A stretch of 64,000 nt of DNA from Eonycteris spelaea (Eukaryota; Chordata; Mammalia; Chiroptera; Pteropodidae). The stretch is taken from NCBI GenBank assembly GCA_003508835.1, contig PUFA01000072.1, positions 3,260,501 to 3,324,500 on the forward strand, in the 5' to 3' direction. Under the pieces are notes generated by a model that did not search any database, had not been told where the DNA came from, and worked only from the letters and a program-made list of their open reading frames with translations. This document shows positions 12,165-24,290 of this stretch, in pieces. The position numbers were made by a program, and so were the translations under genes. The first letter of the stretch is position 1, and every line of letters begins with the position of its first letter.

Positions 12165-12389
12165 TAAAAGATCTGTTCAGTTTCTCAGCCTCTCACCACG
12201 CGCTCTAGGATTGGCAAAGGCCACAGTGTAAAAATGTCCGCAAGTGCCAGACTTAGAAGTTCTCTCGATGTCTCTTATCTCTAGCATCTTAGCCCCATAA
12301 TTCTTCCTTGTCTTGTTAGTTCCCTGCTTTGAGGCCCACTTGGGAGAGAATTATCTAATCTTCTATTACTAGAAGTGGACATCTCGTAT

Positions 12390-12758
12390 TTGCACTTCTG
12401 TGAATTGCTTGATCACATTTATTGCTAATCTTTTTCTATTGACTTTTTCTAATTTGATAGAAATTTATTTTCTTACATATTCTGATTATTAAGGATTTGT
12501 TAGTTAAATAAGTTGCAAATTCTTTCTCCCAGTTGCTTATCTTTTAACTTCTATATTCAATATTTTAGTTTTTTGAGAATGGTTTCCATTTTTTTTCTTT
12601 ATGGCTTCTCAGCTTGCTTAGAAAGGTCCTCTGTACCACCAGATTATAAAATATATTTTCTTTTATTTTCCTCTAGTACTCTTAAGAGTTTTGTTTTACA
12701 CATTTAACTCCTTTTATCCACCTCAAGTTTATTATTATGTGCTGTGTAGGACAAGGAT
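12390..12758 (-). repeat. L1M ORF2 3'-end fragment, antisense (part 1)
   Basis: It matches the reverse complement of the L1 ORF2/3' UTR junction: TGTGAATTGCTTGATCAC, GCAAATTCTTTCTCCCAG, CTTATCTTTTAACTTC and TTTATCCACCTCAAGTTTATT. It is interrupted at 12,759 by an MLT1 LTR and seems to resume after 13,389. Confidence 0.75.
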
Positions 12759-13389
12759 TGTGATAGACAGACTGTCTGCCCAAGGATGCTCATCCCTTAA
12801 TTCCTAGAAAGTGAATATGTGCATTACATGGGGAAAAAAAGACTCTGCAGATGTAATTAACATTACTAATCAGTGACCTTACAAAAGGGAGGTTGTCTCA
12901 GAATTGCAGAGTACTGAGCCCAGTCTAAACTCAGGGTCACTTCAGGGCAGAGAACTTTCTCTGGCTGGAGGCAGAACAGACGGGGCAGAAGGGGAGGCCC
13001 CGGAGGTGTAAGAGCAAGAACGGTTCAGTGCACCGTGGCTGGTTTAGAGTTGGAGGGGGCAGGACCAGGAGGACTGCAGGAGGCCTTCAGGGGCTGAGAG
13101 AGGTTTCCTGCCGACAACCAACAAAGCAGCGGGGACATCAGTCCTACAGCTGCAAGGAACCGAGCCTGTCCACAACCCGAATAAGCTTGGAAGTGACTGC
13201 TCCCCCGGAACCTCTGATGAGAGTCTGGGTCAGCCAACACCTTGATTTTGGCCTCGTGAAACCAGAGCAGAGGAACCAGCTGAGCCCCCTCAGACTTCCG
13301 ACCTGTAGAACTAGGACATAGTAAATTGGTGTTCTTTCAAGCTGCTAAATTTATGGTAATTTGTTGCAGCAACAACAGAAACTAATACA
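12759..13389 (+). mobile_element. MLT1-type solitary LTR (ERVL-MaLR)
   Basis: This is a solo LTR of about 630 bases that starts TGTGATAGACAG and ends with GAAACTAATACA. Characteristic MLT1 blocks appear in order: AATTCCTAGAAAGTGAATATG, GACTCTGCAGATGTAATTAA, TGACCTTACAAAAGGGAG, CACCTTGATTTTGGCCTCGTGAAACC and GCTGCTAAATTTATGGTAATTTGTT. The length and blocks suggest an MLT1C/D-like type. It is inserted into a minus-strand L1 and carries no internal viral sequence or intact gene. Confidence 0.85.
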
Positions 13390-14420
13390 GGGGTCTTATG
13401 TTATTAGTTTACTTCCAAAGAGATAGCCAGTTATTAGAACCATTTATTGACTGAGATGTTCTTCTGCCATTTATTTGAAATGCTACCTTTATCAAGAGTC
13501 AAATTTTCCATATATACATGAATCCATTCGGGCCTTTGTATTCTTTCCTAATACTCCATTTCCTGTGCCAATTTGAGTCATATACATGGTGCTTGAGGCA
13601 TGAACTCTGGAGCCACAGTGCCTGGGTTCAGATCCCGGCCGGGCCACTTCCGCTCACTTTCTATGGCACTTGGCAAGTAACTTTAATGTTGACCTCAGTT
13701 TCCCTGCCTTGAAAATGGGTTATCAGTACTAGTACACACCTCATTAAGTTGTCGTGAGGATTGGCAGTCGTTATAATACCTTTAGAAGAGCCCCAGTGCA
13801 TAGTAAATATTGTCTGTAAGGGAAAGGCCCCTCTTGTCATCCTTTTTTTTTTTTTAAGAGTCATCTTATTCTTGAGCATTTGCACTTTCATATGAATCTT
13901 AGAATAATTTTGCTGACTTCCATTTTTTTTAAATCTGGTTGTCTGGTTGGAATGGCATTGAATTTATTAATTGGTCTGGGGAGAATTAACATCTTTGCAA
14001 TACGGAGTCGTCCCATTCAGGGATTTTGCATCTCTTTGCATTTCATTAGATCTTCTTCTGTGTCTTTTAGTATGATTGAAATGTATTTCTCTGTACATTT
14101 TCCAAACAGTTATTGCCAGTGTTTAGGACAGTATTCATATTTTTTGTTTATATATATCCAGCCAACCAGAACTATCAATATTCGAATGATATGTCAGTGG
14201 ATTGCTTAAATTTTTCTAAGGAGGCAATTACATCATTCCTAAATAGAGGTAATTTTTGTTTCTTCTGTTCCATTTTTCATCTCTGTTTTGTTATTGCACA
14301 GGCTAGACCTTTAGCTCAATATTGAGGCGTAGCAATGATAGAACGTGTCTTTGTCTTTTACTCGTCCTTAATGGGAATGCTTGGTTTCTGAGGGTTTCGG
14401 TTGGCTACTATTTGTTGGCT
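13390..14420 (-). repeat. L1M ORF2 fragment, antisense (part 2)
   Basis: This is the continuation of the L1 split by the LTR. Its blocks are GAACCATTTATTGACTGAGATG, ATGCTACCTTTATCAAGAG, GGAATGGCATTGAATTTATT, TGGGGAGAATTAACATCTTTGCAATA and AATGGGAATGCTTGGTTTCTGAG, all in reverse-complement ORF2 order. A MIR interrupts it at 13,589-13,825. Confidence 0.8.
13589..13825 (+). repeat. MIR SINE inside L1
   Basis: A well-preserved MIR: GAACTCTGGAGCCACAGTGCC, GGGTTCAGATCCCGGCCG, CTTGGCAAGTAACTTTAATG, CTCAGTTTCCCTGCC, GAAAATGGGTTATCAG, and the end CCCCAGTGCATAGTAAATATTG. L1 ORF2 sequence lies on both sides. Confidence 0.9.
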
Positions 14421-15164
14421 TTAAACACATCACCTTCATTATAATTACCTGTGTTATGTTTTATAATTTCCCACGAGACTAGGACTCCTTGGAAGGCAGA
14501 GGCTATATTACAGTGGGAATACGCACACACACACATGTGTATACATCTGCCCCACAGTCTGCTTTCACCGCAGAGAAGACAGAGTGCATCTGTATCGCCG
14601 CAGGGGACTAGACAACTGGAGAGACACGCAGAAGGCCTTAGAGTCCCTTCACACATGCAGGGTGGGAGCAGCGCTCCCTTCCAACGTGTCCTTTCGTCAG
14701 CCGCAGCGTCTTCCTGGCCCACGCACACTGCACCTCCACGGGGTCTCTTAGACACCGGGTAGGGTCCTCATCTCCAAGGCGTGGAACCTGCCCATATTCG
14801 GGGGTCAGAGAGTACTTCTCCCCTTCCTGCACGTTCGGACTTGCCCCTGGCTCCACTCTGGAGCCCTTAGGCTGCGATCAGGGGCCTCTTTTCTGCACTG
14901 TCACCCTGTGGTTTGACCTTTAGATTCCTGGCCCGCTGACTGCTGTTTTCCCTTTTGCCACCTGTTTATAGCATTTCCCTTTCGACCAGCTGCATGTGTT
15001 TGTTTTGCCCACCGCTGCACAGCCACACAGCCTCAACAGACCCCTGAGAAGGGCATTTCCCTTTAGAAATAGCAGCAGAAATTGCTTTATATAGTTATAT
15101 CTTCATATATTATACCTATTATAGTCACATCATTTATTTGTTATAATAGTACGTTATTCTTTTG

Positions 15165-15290
15165 AGGACAGTGATATGAGTTCACTCCCTGATCGTTTGC
15201 CTTGAGCTTATTCTTGGCGTCTGCCCCAACCACAGAGTCCGCACAGTGCTTTGCAGAGTGGGCATTTGACTTCTTGATCAGTGACTATAT
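15165..15290 (+). repeat. L2 LINE 3' tip
   Basis: It has the pattern of the L2 3' end: GAGGACAGTGATATGAG... CTGCCCCAACCACAGAGTCCGCACAGTGC... AGAGTGGGCATTTGACT. Confidence 0.5.
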
Positions 15291-17804
15291 GAATAATCCA
15301 TTCCATTAGTTTTTGGGCTCTGAGTTGGCTGACAATCAGATTTATTATTCTGAAGCTGTGTCTACTTAGTTTTCATTCATCTTTAAAACTGCTAAAATTT
15401 TGCTTATGCATGGACTATTTTAGTGAAGTTTGTCAAAAATTTCTTGTAATACGTGTGAAAATTATGTTGCTTAATTGTGGCTGGTTCCACTTCTTTGTGA
15501 GCCGTGGCATTTAGGAACTTGTAAGTCTAGGACAAGACAAGGTTAGCTTGAAGCTGGAAGAATGCACGATGTGTTTTATAGTTGGTTCTTTTTGGTATTT
15601 TGTTGTTAAACAGGTGACAAATAACGATAAAAATGTTTGCATTTGTGTATACAAAGATGTTGTCAGCAAATAGGAAGCCTCCTGAGAATTTAAATTAAGA
15701 GGTTTTATTATGATTTTTTCTGAGTTTTAACAATATGCAGAAACTGACAGGATCCAAACAGTGAGTTGAAATCCTGCCTGTTAAGAAATCCTGGCTTTGG
15801 TATATATGCAGCTATATAGGGTATAATTAGAGCATATTTTGAAAATGACAGAACACAAAAATTTTACACCCTCAGAAGCATCAACAAACCTCAAAGAAGA
15901 TATGCCTCGCTGAAAGGAGAAACAAGTTATTTTCAACAGGAGAAGCCTCCTGTTCCGCACTTAGCACTTACTGTGCACCTACTGTGAGCCAGGGATGTCA
16001 GCCAGGGGGGTTCACCTTCCCCAACGGAGCTCCTAGGCCAGTGCCCGAGACCCTTAAAGTTAACTCGTGGTGGTTCCTTAACCCCGCGCACCCGTCCCCC
16101 TCCTTAGGCCCCACCTTTGCAATCTCTCGTCGACTTCCGGTCCTTGGCGTCACCTGCTCCCGGGCTCTCTCTCCTGCCTCGCAGCTGTGTGTTCTCTTGT
16201 CCTCGTTGGCTCCAGCAATCTGTGTTGTGATGATGCCCCAGTTTCCACCCCGAGGGCAAAACGCCTTCTCAGACTCAAGCTCTGCGTTGGTACCTGCGTG
16301 ATGACACGTGGATCTCAGTCTTATGCATCAGACTCCAGAGGCGAAAACCTAGAAAAAAACTCCGTGCTGCTCAATCCAGATTTCAGAGGTGATTGAGCTG
16401 TTGCATTTCCTCTGTCATGACAGCTTTAAAAGGGAGGAGAAATGAGTCATTAATAGGCAATAGTCATAGGTTCATCTTAGTACCAGGCAAAGTCAAACTG
16501 GTGTGTGGGTTCGGTGCCAAGAGAAGGGCCAGCCGCCCGGCTCCTAGATTATTCCCCCCACCTCCTTGCAGGAAACTGAAGTTATGGGGCGGGGGGTGAG
16601 ATGTCCATTATCGGGGACCAGAACGATATTTTTTAATTAGAGACTTATTAGTGTTAAGTTATCCCTCAAAATGTTCACTCATCAGAGTCTTTCCCCAAAG
16701 AAAGTTCTGCATGAAGGTGGTAAGAGATAGGAAAGTACTGGGCACCAGAGCAGGGGGCAGAGGAGGCCAGCGCTCTGCGGGGGGAGGGACGGGGGAGAGA
16801 GAGCCCAGGAGAACGGCGTCACTGGACCGTGGTGTGCAGGTCTGGCCCAGGAGCCAAACGGAGCCAAACAGAGCCCGTCCAGACCTGACCGTGGCTGCAA
16901 GGGCGGGGCTCACTCCGACGGTGGGTCAGTAGCGCTGACCTGAGAGACGAGAAACCAGTGTGAACAAAACTGGAGAGGAAGGAAGCCCTTCTTCTCCCGT
17001 CCCGGGCAGGAGGGAAAGGGGGCGAGCTTGGCCGCGGCAGACAGTGCTCCGGTCCCTCTCTAGCTTGTGTCATGCCAGGAATGTTGCTCACCAAAGCCAC
17101 ATGTAGTCAGGTGGTTTTAGACTTTTCTCTGCCCTTTGTGGTTATGAATTATACAGACTTTTAGTGCTTAACTACAAACAGAGGATTTTCCAGGTGGGGG
17201 AGAGGAGTTATGAAAAAGAAAAATGCTGAAATACAAGTCACTGGGGTAATAAGTCCTCTTGGATGTGGGTAGAAAGTTCCTGACTTAGAGCCGAGGGCTT
17301 ACTGTGTATATTGAACAGCTCAGCATACCTGGAGGGGCCGGGGGATTAGTCCAAGAACAAAGCTTAGATGTTTTTGACATGTGAATTGTTTACAAGCTAA
17401 AAACATAGTGAAAAAGAAAGCCTGGCCTTGTCACTGACTTTCGGTTTAGTTAAATGAAGTAGGTCCCCTAAGAATGGTGTCCGGGCATCCGCCCCACTCG
17501 GAGGGCAGGAGCAGCTGCCGCCCAGGTGCTGTGGGAGACGCTGGTGGCGACCCCAGCGGGGCCAGGGTGGCTTCTGTGGCGGCTGCACAGCTGGGCATTT
17601 TGTTCTTGGAGGTGGTTTCAGCTAAGTTTATCTTCGGTGTGCAAGTGTTACAAGGTGATCCTGACCCTGTTTCCATCTTTGTCGACCTACACCTATGAAA
17701 TTTAAAATATACCTGTACCTAAATGAATTACCACCCTAACTACTACTGCTGCTTTTAATCTCTGTGAGACTCCTCTCAACGGACATGTGTGTTGTGAGGG
17801 GGGG

Positions 17805-17822
17805 GAGAGAGAGAGAGAGAGA
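17805..17822 (+). repeat. (GA)9 microsatellite
   Basis: A GA run preceded by a run of eight Gs. Confidence 0.9.
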
Positions 17823-18629
17823 ATAGGAATGTTTTTTAAATGCATGTCCTTAATATAATTGTAATGATACAAGAGAAAGAAATACAGGATTTTGGAGCTT
17901 TTGGGGGTCATTATTTTTTCTGTTGTTCTGTTGGCTTGGTTGGGGGCTTTTGTTTGTTTTCTGGGGGGTTGCTTTCTAGCACATCAGGTGGGACCACAGT
18001 TTTCATCGATCCTATAACATATGCCGACTCAGAAAATGTAATTTTCTCCCTAACCCGTCCCCCTGAAGTTGCGATCCCTCCCTGTAATTCACTGGGCTTC
18101 TACGCTTGGTTCCCTGGACATTTTCCCAAGCTTGTTCAACCATTAGCCTTCTGGACTTCTGGGTTTAAGTACTGTCAGATCAAATTTAAATCATGTGTTG
18201 AGGCTTGGTGGGTCCATCATTGTCCTCAATTTAAGAAGCATTATAGAGGTCACGACATCGCTACGAAGAAGGCGGCACTAATCCCTCCCTTTGTAAGGGG
18301 GACGCCGTGGTGTGCATCGCACCGAAGGCAGCGGCCCCTCCAGCCCGGAGCCCCAGAGCCGGCCGTGCGCCCACTTCCTCCCTGCTCGCTGTGTACTTCC
18401 AGGGACGCAGAGTGCAAAACCAGATGTAAACTATTTTTCAAATACTCCTCTGACTTAGCATTAAATTTCCCTGAGACCAGATGCCAGTGTTTAAATAATA
18501 TCCTGAAGGATCCAAAGAGAAGGGATGACTCACCGTGTTTCATTCACATAAAATCCGAAGTAAAGGGAAGGGAAGTACAAAGAAACCCAAGCGCCGTGAA
18601 CGCGCCTGGCCAGACTCTGGTAACGCGGC

Positions 18630-18950
18630 AGGGACGTTGCCTGGCTTACGAGAGCTCAGAGCGAAGGGCTCTTTTCTTCAATTATCACTCGAACCTCCCA
18701 TCACTTATTAGCGCTTTTCAGTGAAAACAAAGGCGGCCCATTCCGATTTCTCTAGCAGCGGTTTGGTTATATTTCCAGGAGATTGTGCAACACTTGCCTT
18801 CAAGTGGCTCTGTGCTTTAATCACTTCCATTTACTCGTTCTATTGATTTATATACCTTGCTCTCTGCAATTAGCGCTTTGATGGGCTGCGTCAATTAAGA
18901 CACGCAGCAAGTAACCAGCCCCCTCATTTTGGATCAGGTGATTTTCGGTG
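18630..18950. promoter_or_regulatory. Candidate conserved non-coding element
   Basis: This is a unique stretch free of recognised repeats inside the large intron. It carries clustered core motifs for homeodomain factors (CAATTAG at 18,867-18,873, CAATTAAG near 18,892) and a TCF/LEF-type CTTTGATG (18,876-18,883) within about 35 bases. The composition is balanced and resembles vertebrate developmental enhancers. This is pattern-based inference; conservation itself cannot be seen from one sequence. Confidence 0.3.
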
Positions 18951-19202
18951 GCGCTCCCCAGTCGTTACAAGAGCGTCACCAGGCGCACATGCTGGCGGGT
19001 CCTGAACTGCAGCCGGGGCCGGTCACTGGCAGACGGTCAGCGCGTTGCTGACTGTTGGTCTGTGGGTTTCTCGTAAGGTAGAGGTTTTGTGGAAAGGCCC
19101 GCACGCGATATAAAATGGAAGCCTGTGAGAGGTTTCCCAGCAGAGGAGGAGGCGCACTGAGGTGAAAAAGCACGACTTTGTAGCTGAGCCTGTCAGCACT
19201 AT

Positions 19203-19251
<49 letters not shown>
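19203..19251 (+). repeat. (GT)n microsatellite
   Basis: A GT run of about 49 bases with two early GC interruptions, pure from 19,213. Confidence 0.95.
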
Positions 19252-19254
<3 letters not shown>

Positions 19255-20260
19255 GTGGTTTACTTTCCACTGCAGCAAAAGGCCGCAGGTGTGGGGAGAA
19301 CCCAGAACTGGGGTCTGGCCCAGAGGACCCAGCAGTGTAAGACGTTAGTGTAGAAAGCCTAGGTTAGCTCAGCAAGACAGTTCGTGAGGGAGCTAACCCA
19401 CTAATTTGGAAGTGGGGAGGCTCCGAGTGACGAGAGTCACAGTGCGGATCACGGCGAGGAGGTAGCAAGGCTGTCAGAGGTGTGGGGTGGTTAAGGGGCT
19501 GGGGCAGATGTCAGTGATGGATGAGCCAGTCCAGTCGGCAGGGTGTGGCCATTTACACAGTGGCCATGGTTACGTCTCTGGCTGATTGGTGGGGCTAGCT
19601 CGCCAGGTACAAAGTCACGGCCCTTGGCAGAGAACCTCAGCCCTGGTCGAATAATCCACTTCAGATAACTGATTAAGCTCATACTGGTTTCAACAGTAAG
19701 AACCTTTTGGTTTATGTAACTGAGAAATAGTTGGCGTCAAGGGCGGCATAATCCAGTTACTCAACTTATGTGACCAAAAGCCGGCTGTTCTCTCTCCCTG
19801 TTTTAGCGCCATCTCCTTATCGCTGGCTCCATTCCCTGCATTGTGCCCCTCGTGGTTCCCAGAGGACTGCCAGCACTTCCGGGGCCTGCGTTTCCAGGCT
19901 TAGGTCAGCAGAAAAGAGAAAGTTCCTCTCCACAAAAGCTCCTGCAGAAGTCCTGGGCTCCTGTTTCATTGGCCCTGAACTCTTAATTCCAGCAGGGACC
20001 GTGAGCAGTAGTCCAGGGAGTCGGGGGAGGCACTTGATACATATGAGCGGGTCAGTGAAGCAAACCTCAGCCAGGGCCCCGAGGTCCCTGGATCCTGGGT
20101 CCAGGGAAAAACCTAGCTGTCTCCAGCTGCTGGGCTGAGGCTACTACATCTCAGCAGCTTGTGAGGGCTGCGCTTGCAAATATAAAGAGGACCAAGTGAC
20201 ACAAGAGGAGTGGAGATGAGCAATGTCTATAGTGTGGAACGGAAGTCATTCAAATTGAGG

Positions 20261-20606
20261 TGGTATTATGGGTTTGTGCGTCCCTAAAATTCATATGTTG
20301 AAGCTCTAAGTCCAAATGCGATGATATTTGCAGATGGGGCCTTTTGGGGTGATGAAATCACAGGGTGGAGCCCTCACGATGGGATTAGTGCCCTTCATAG
20401 GAGGAGACCTTGCACTGTCTCCACCATGTGAGGACACAGCAAAAAGCTGGCAGTCTGCAAGCCAGGAAGAGAGCGTTCACTTGAACCTGACCCTGCGGCC
20501 TCCCTGACCTTGGACTTCCAGCCTCTGGAGCTATGAGAAATAAATGTCTGTGTCTAAGCCGCCCAGCCCATGTACTTTGCTGTAGCAGCTCAAGCTGACT
20601 GAGACA
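20261..20606 (+). mobile_element. MLT1A/MST-like solitary LTR (ERVL-MaLR)
   Basis: Strongly recognisable: CTAAAATTCATATGTTGAAGC, CAGATGGGGCCTTTTGGGG, CCCTCACGATGGGATTAGTG, CACCATGTGAGGACACAGC, CTGCAAGCCAGGAAGAGAGC, GACTTCCAGCCTCTGGAGC and GAGAAATAAATGTCTGTG, ending CTGACTGAGACA. AATAAA within the R region marks the LTR polyadenylation signal. It is about 346 bases. No internal region flanks it, so it is a solo LTR. Confidence 0.92.
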
Positions 20607-20699
20607 GGTGGGAGCCAAAGTGTCAAGATATGAATTTGTGAGGACACTGAGCCCCAACAGGGTGAGCAGGAAGACTATGAGAGGAAGACTATACTGGAA

Positions 20700-21420
20700 G
20701 CTTTGATATTATCTTGGACTCCACCCTCTCCATCACAGTTTATAAGCATTTCACCGCGAGTTGTGTTATTTCTACCTCTAAAATGTCACGTCACTTCTGG
20801 TCATCTCCATCCTCCCTTCCGTCATCTTTGAATCCTAATCTCCTCGTGTTCGGATGAAATGGTCTTTTTCTAGCTGGTCTACCTGTATCTCATCTCTGAA
20901 TTTTCTTCCTTAAATACCACTATCATCATGTTTTCTTCTGCTTGAAAAAAACAAGTGGATCCCACTCACTGCCAAACCTTTACAGTTCTCTGCTGCCTGG
21001 ATTAATTGACAGTCCGATATGACCTCTCAGCATTTCCCAGCCAGGCTCTCAGCCGAGCAGGCTCTCAGCTTTCATACCACCCTCCTTTTGATCTTGGCTC
21101 CTGTCTTTTTTCCTTCACCTGGAAGGAAAATTTCTGCCCATCCAACTGCTCTTCACCTTTGGGAACACAGCTCAACACATACCTTCTCCCTCAGACCTTC
21201 CCAGACAATTCCATGCCAGAAAGATCTTTTTAGTCCCCCAAATTTCCATCATGCTTATCCTCAGTCCCCCCGCAGCTGGATGTGACGTTTATAGGCGAAT
21301 TTTGTTCTCAACAAGATCACAGACTCCTTGACGGCAGGGTCTAATTCTTCCTTTGTGTTCCCCACAGAGCATAGACTAGGCTGGTAAGCTGGTAGGGGTT
21401 CATCATCAGCTAGAAGAGGT
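20700..21420 (+). repeat. L2 LINE 3' region
   Basis: Diverged L2 in forward orientation. It runs from the non-coding 3' part (GATCTTGGCTCCTGTC, GGAAGGAAAATTTCTGCCCATCC) to the terminal block ACAGACTCCTTGACGGCAGGG... GTGTTCCCCACAGAGCATAG. It has no intact reading frame. Confidence 0.7.
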
Positions 21421-23169
21421 ACATAGGGAAACGCGGGTACAAAACGCTTGTGTCCAGTCCTGTGCATGCCGTGGGCTGGGTGTCCTTGTGGCTACTTCAC
21501 CAGTCCCAGCAGTTTCCCGCCTGGCCACCCACCTAGCTCTCCCATCCCGCTGGCTTGGAATAGTTCAAATGAAGAAGTCAAAGTTGCCGCTGACATGGTA
21601 GTTGAAAAGGTCCGTGTGCCTAAGACTAGCCACCCTTTGACACCGTGCACCGTAATCCTGACAGTCACACTGGCCACCCCACTTTCTGGCAGAATTCTTA
21701 CATTTGCCACATATGATCCAGAAACACAATTGAGCTAAATCATGGGTAGATTAAATTTAACATCTCAGACGAATCGTCTCCAAGTTCCCATTCCATCAAA
21801 CATATTATACTCACTTTGCCTTAAGGAACATTGAAAATATACGCTAACCTAACTTCACAATACAACAACCCTATACTTTCAAGATTATTGGACATGACAA
21901 AGGTCACAAAAGCCACTTTTTTAGTACAGGGACATGGGCACACTTGAGTATTTAAAATCTTCCTAACACCTAGAGGAAGCAAAATTAATTTTCTCAACAC
22001 TGGGAAAAAATGTGAGCGTAATAGAAATAAAATGGTATCCTTATCTCCAAAATCTTAGACTTTCTCCTGCCAACATCAGTTTTAAATACATGTGCAAAGT
22101 AAAGAGAGGGAATGAAATTGCCGTCGAGCCCTAAGTTACCCGCTCGGGCAGTGTAGCTACATAGAAAGATCCTTCTGATAGCGGCCTCGATGGTCGGAAA
22201 TCAAGCAAAAGTACACCCTAGAGAATTCTGTTGAATAAGAAAAGACACCCTTTCTGTTTGTTTTCACTTATAAATGAGGGGGTTGGAATTTTCACCATAA
22301 TACTTTTACCTCGTGGTCCAATAAATATGAAGAATGACAGCAGTCGTAATATCAGCACACGACATTCCGATTTGAAGTAGTGAATTTTCTCTATCACGGA
22401 AGCAAAGACAAAAGCTGTCCCAGTGAGGGTCCCAGAGCCCTCAGCCACCTTTTTTGTATTGTTGTCTTTTTACTTTCTGCTAGGAACTCTTTGCAGACAT
22501 CATCCGAACATGTGTCTAGATTTTAATACCTTTTTAATATTAAAGAAATGTCTTCAACACAATGAACAAAATCTTTCTGCTCTTGATTTGACCTGTAGTT
22601 TGATGTGTTTTAAGAAAGATCTGGGCAATGGTTTTATGAAGAAGGCACCAAGACATTCCTGGAAAAGCACACTAGTGAAAATAATAATGAAAAAAGGGTT
22701 AGACGAGGAAGGCTCTTGCTCAATCTAACATAACCAACCTTTGCTCTCCCCACACAGTTTCCTCAGGTTGTGCTGATTTTGTGTAAGTTAAGAAAAAGGT
22801 ACTTAGGTTTTCAAAAGATAATTTAAACCATTTCTAACAGAAATTTTACTTTCCAGTATGTCCAAATGGACCAAGCCAAGTTAATATTTATATTGCCAGT
22901 TTGTCTGACATATAAAAGTAGAAACCTTAGTCTCTCCTAAAGACAGAAAGCGAGGAGCTCCCTGTCCCCATTTCTCCATCCGACCTAGGCAGGTGTAGCT
23001 CTGGTTAAACGAGCCCAGAGTTGCATGTCACGTATATCCTGCTTCACGCAAAGTCCAGCCTACTTAAGGTGACAAAAATACCTATATATTGGCAAAACAT
23101 TCCATGTAATGTTTTCAGACTTCAAATAAATAATGCTGTAATCTTACTTTTTAAACAGCATTGATCTCT

Positions 23170-23262
23170 AATAAAACAGAACCTAACTACTTATCTACCC
23201 TCAGGGAACCCACAGTCCAGGAGGAGAAAGCATATGTAAATCAATAATTATAATATTGTGCA
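23170..23262 (-). repeat. L2 fragment (reverse)
   Basis: It contains TACCCTCAGGGAACCCACAGTCCAGGAGG, the reverse complement of an L2 3' block. Confidence 0.5.
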
Positions 23263-23267
23263 ATAAA

Positions 23268-23495
23268 AGAGTAGAGGCTCTGAGGTAAAGAAGACCTGGA
23301 TGTGGGTCCTGGCTCAGCTACTAATTAGCTGTGTGAGTGTGGATAAGATAGGAACCTCATTAGGCCTATTTCTTCATATGTAAATAGCCACTAAAGTACC
23401 ACACGGAATTGGTGGGAAGATTAAATGAGATGTAATACATGCAGAGGGGTGCGATGTGGTGCCTAATACGTGGAAATCACTGTGTGAGCCTCAGT
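23268..23495 (+). repeat. MIR SINE
   Basis: Forward MIR: GAGGCTCTGAGGTAAAGAAGACCTGGATG, CCTGGCTCAGCTACTAATTAGCTGTGTGAG, GGAAGATTAAATGAGATGTAATACATG and GTGGTGCCTAATACGTGG. Confidence 0.85.
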
Positions 23496-23559
23496 CGATG
23501 ATGAGCCTCATCATAGCAATCATAACTGTTAGATGCACAGGATCCCAAGGCGTCTTAGA

Positions 23560-23930
23560 GTGGAGGGAATAGCTACCTTGACCAGAAGGCTGAGGAAAGG
23601 GGGCCTGGAGAAGCCTGCTCCAGCCGGTCGGGAGGAGGGAAGGGCAGAGAAGGGGCACGGAACAGCATGTGCAAGTCCCAGACAGGCATGGGACTTGGGG
23701 GGAGGGGATGCAAGTTATTACTGGAGCACAAGCTGTCCTGGAAATTTAGGCTAATATCAGATAAGAAGGTTCATAGGTGATCTGTGTATAAAAGGTTGTC
23801 TTTATGGGGGAAAAAAAATCATTGAAGTGTTTTTACGATGGGTGTGTAGGAGGCAAGATGATCAGATCTGCGTTTTAGAGAAATGGGCAGCAGCAGAGAG
23901 AATCAGGGGAAGAAGAAAAACGTGGAGCAG
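23560..23930 (-). repeat. L2 LINE fragment (reverse)
   Basis: Reverse-complement L2 blocks: ACAGCATGTGCAAGTCCCAG and ATGATCAGATCTGCGTTTTAGAGA. It is followed after about 50 bases by an L2 in the opposite orientation. Confidence 0.6.
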
Positions 23931-23984
23931 AACAGCTCCACCACTAAGTTTCTTCCCCTGAAGTAGAAGTCAGGATGGATCAGC

Positions 23985-24290
23985 CTCCAGTCAGAAACCT
24001 CGAGTTTTCCCCTTGTCCTTAGAATAAAGCATGACCTTCAGAGCCCTAACTGCACAGTCTCCAGCTGTCTCACTTGTCCCTGCCGATCACATGACCCCCA
24101 TCCACACCTGGCCTCTTGAGAGTCCCCCAGCATCCCACACGCTCACCTGTGTGCTTCCTGCTCTCCCCTCCAGAGAGTCCTTCTCCCGCTTCCCCATCGA
24201 GAAGACTTCCATTGTCCCACTTGGAAGGTACCAGTCTCTCCTATTTCTTCCTTGGCCCATTATACTTCACTTATGTGTTTATGTAGCTCC
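23985..24290 (+). repeat. L2 LINE fragment (forward)
   Basis: The start TCCTTAGAATAAAGCATGACC and the downstream CCAGCTGTCTCACTTGTCCC, CTCACCTGTGTGCTTCCTGCTC and CCTCCAGAGAGTCCTTCTCC blocks follow L2 order. Confidence 0.55.

Noticed and set aside
11968..12231. 87-codon frame with a long Cys-Val run
   Set aside because: The Cys-Val run is the translation of the TG microsatellite.
17990..18070. Weak likeness of the 294-codon frame (FIDPITYADSENV) to the juxtamembrane motif of Eph receptors
   Set aside because: Only about ten residues are similar, with no kinase or transmembrane segment following. Chance is the simpler explanation.
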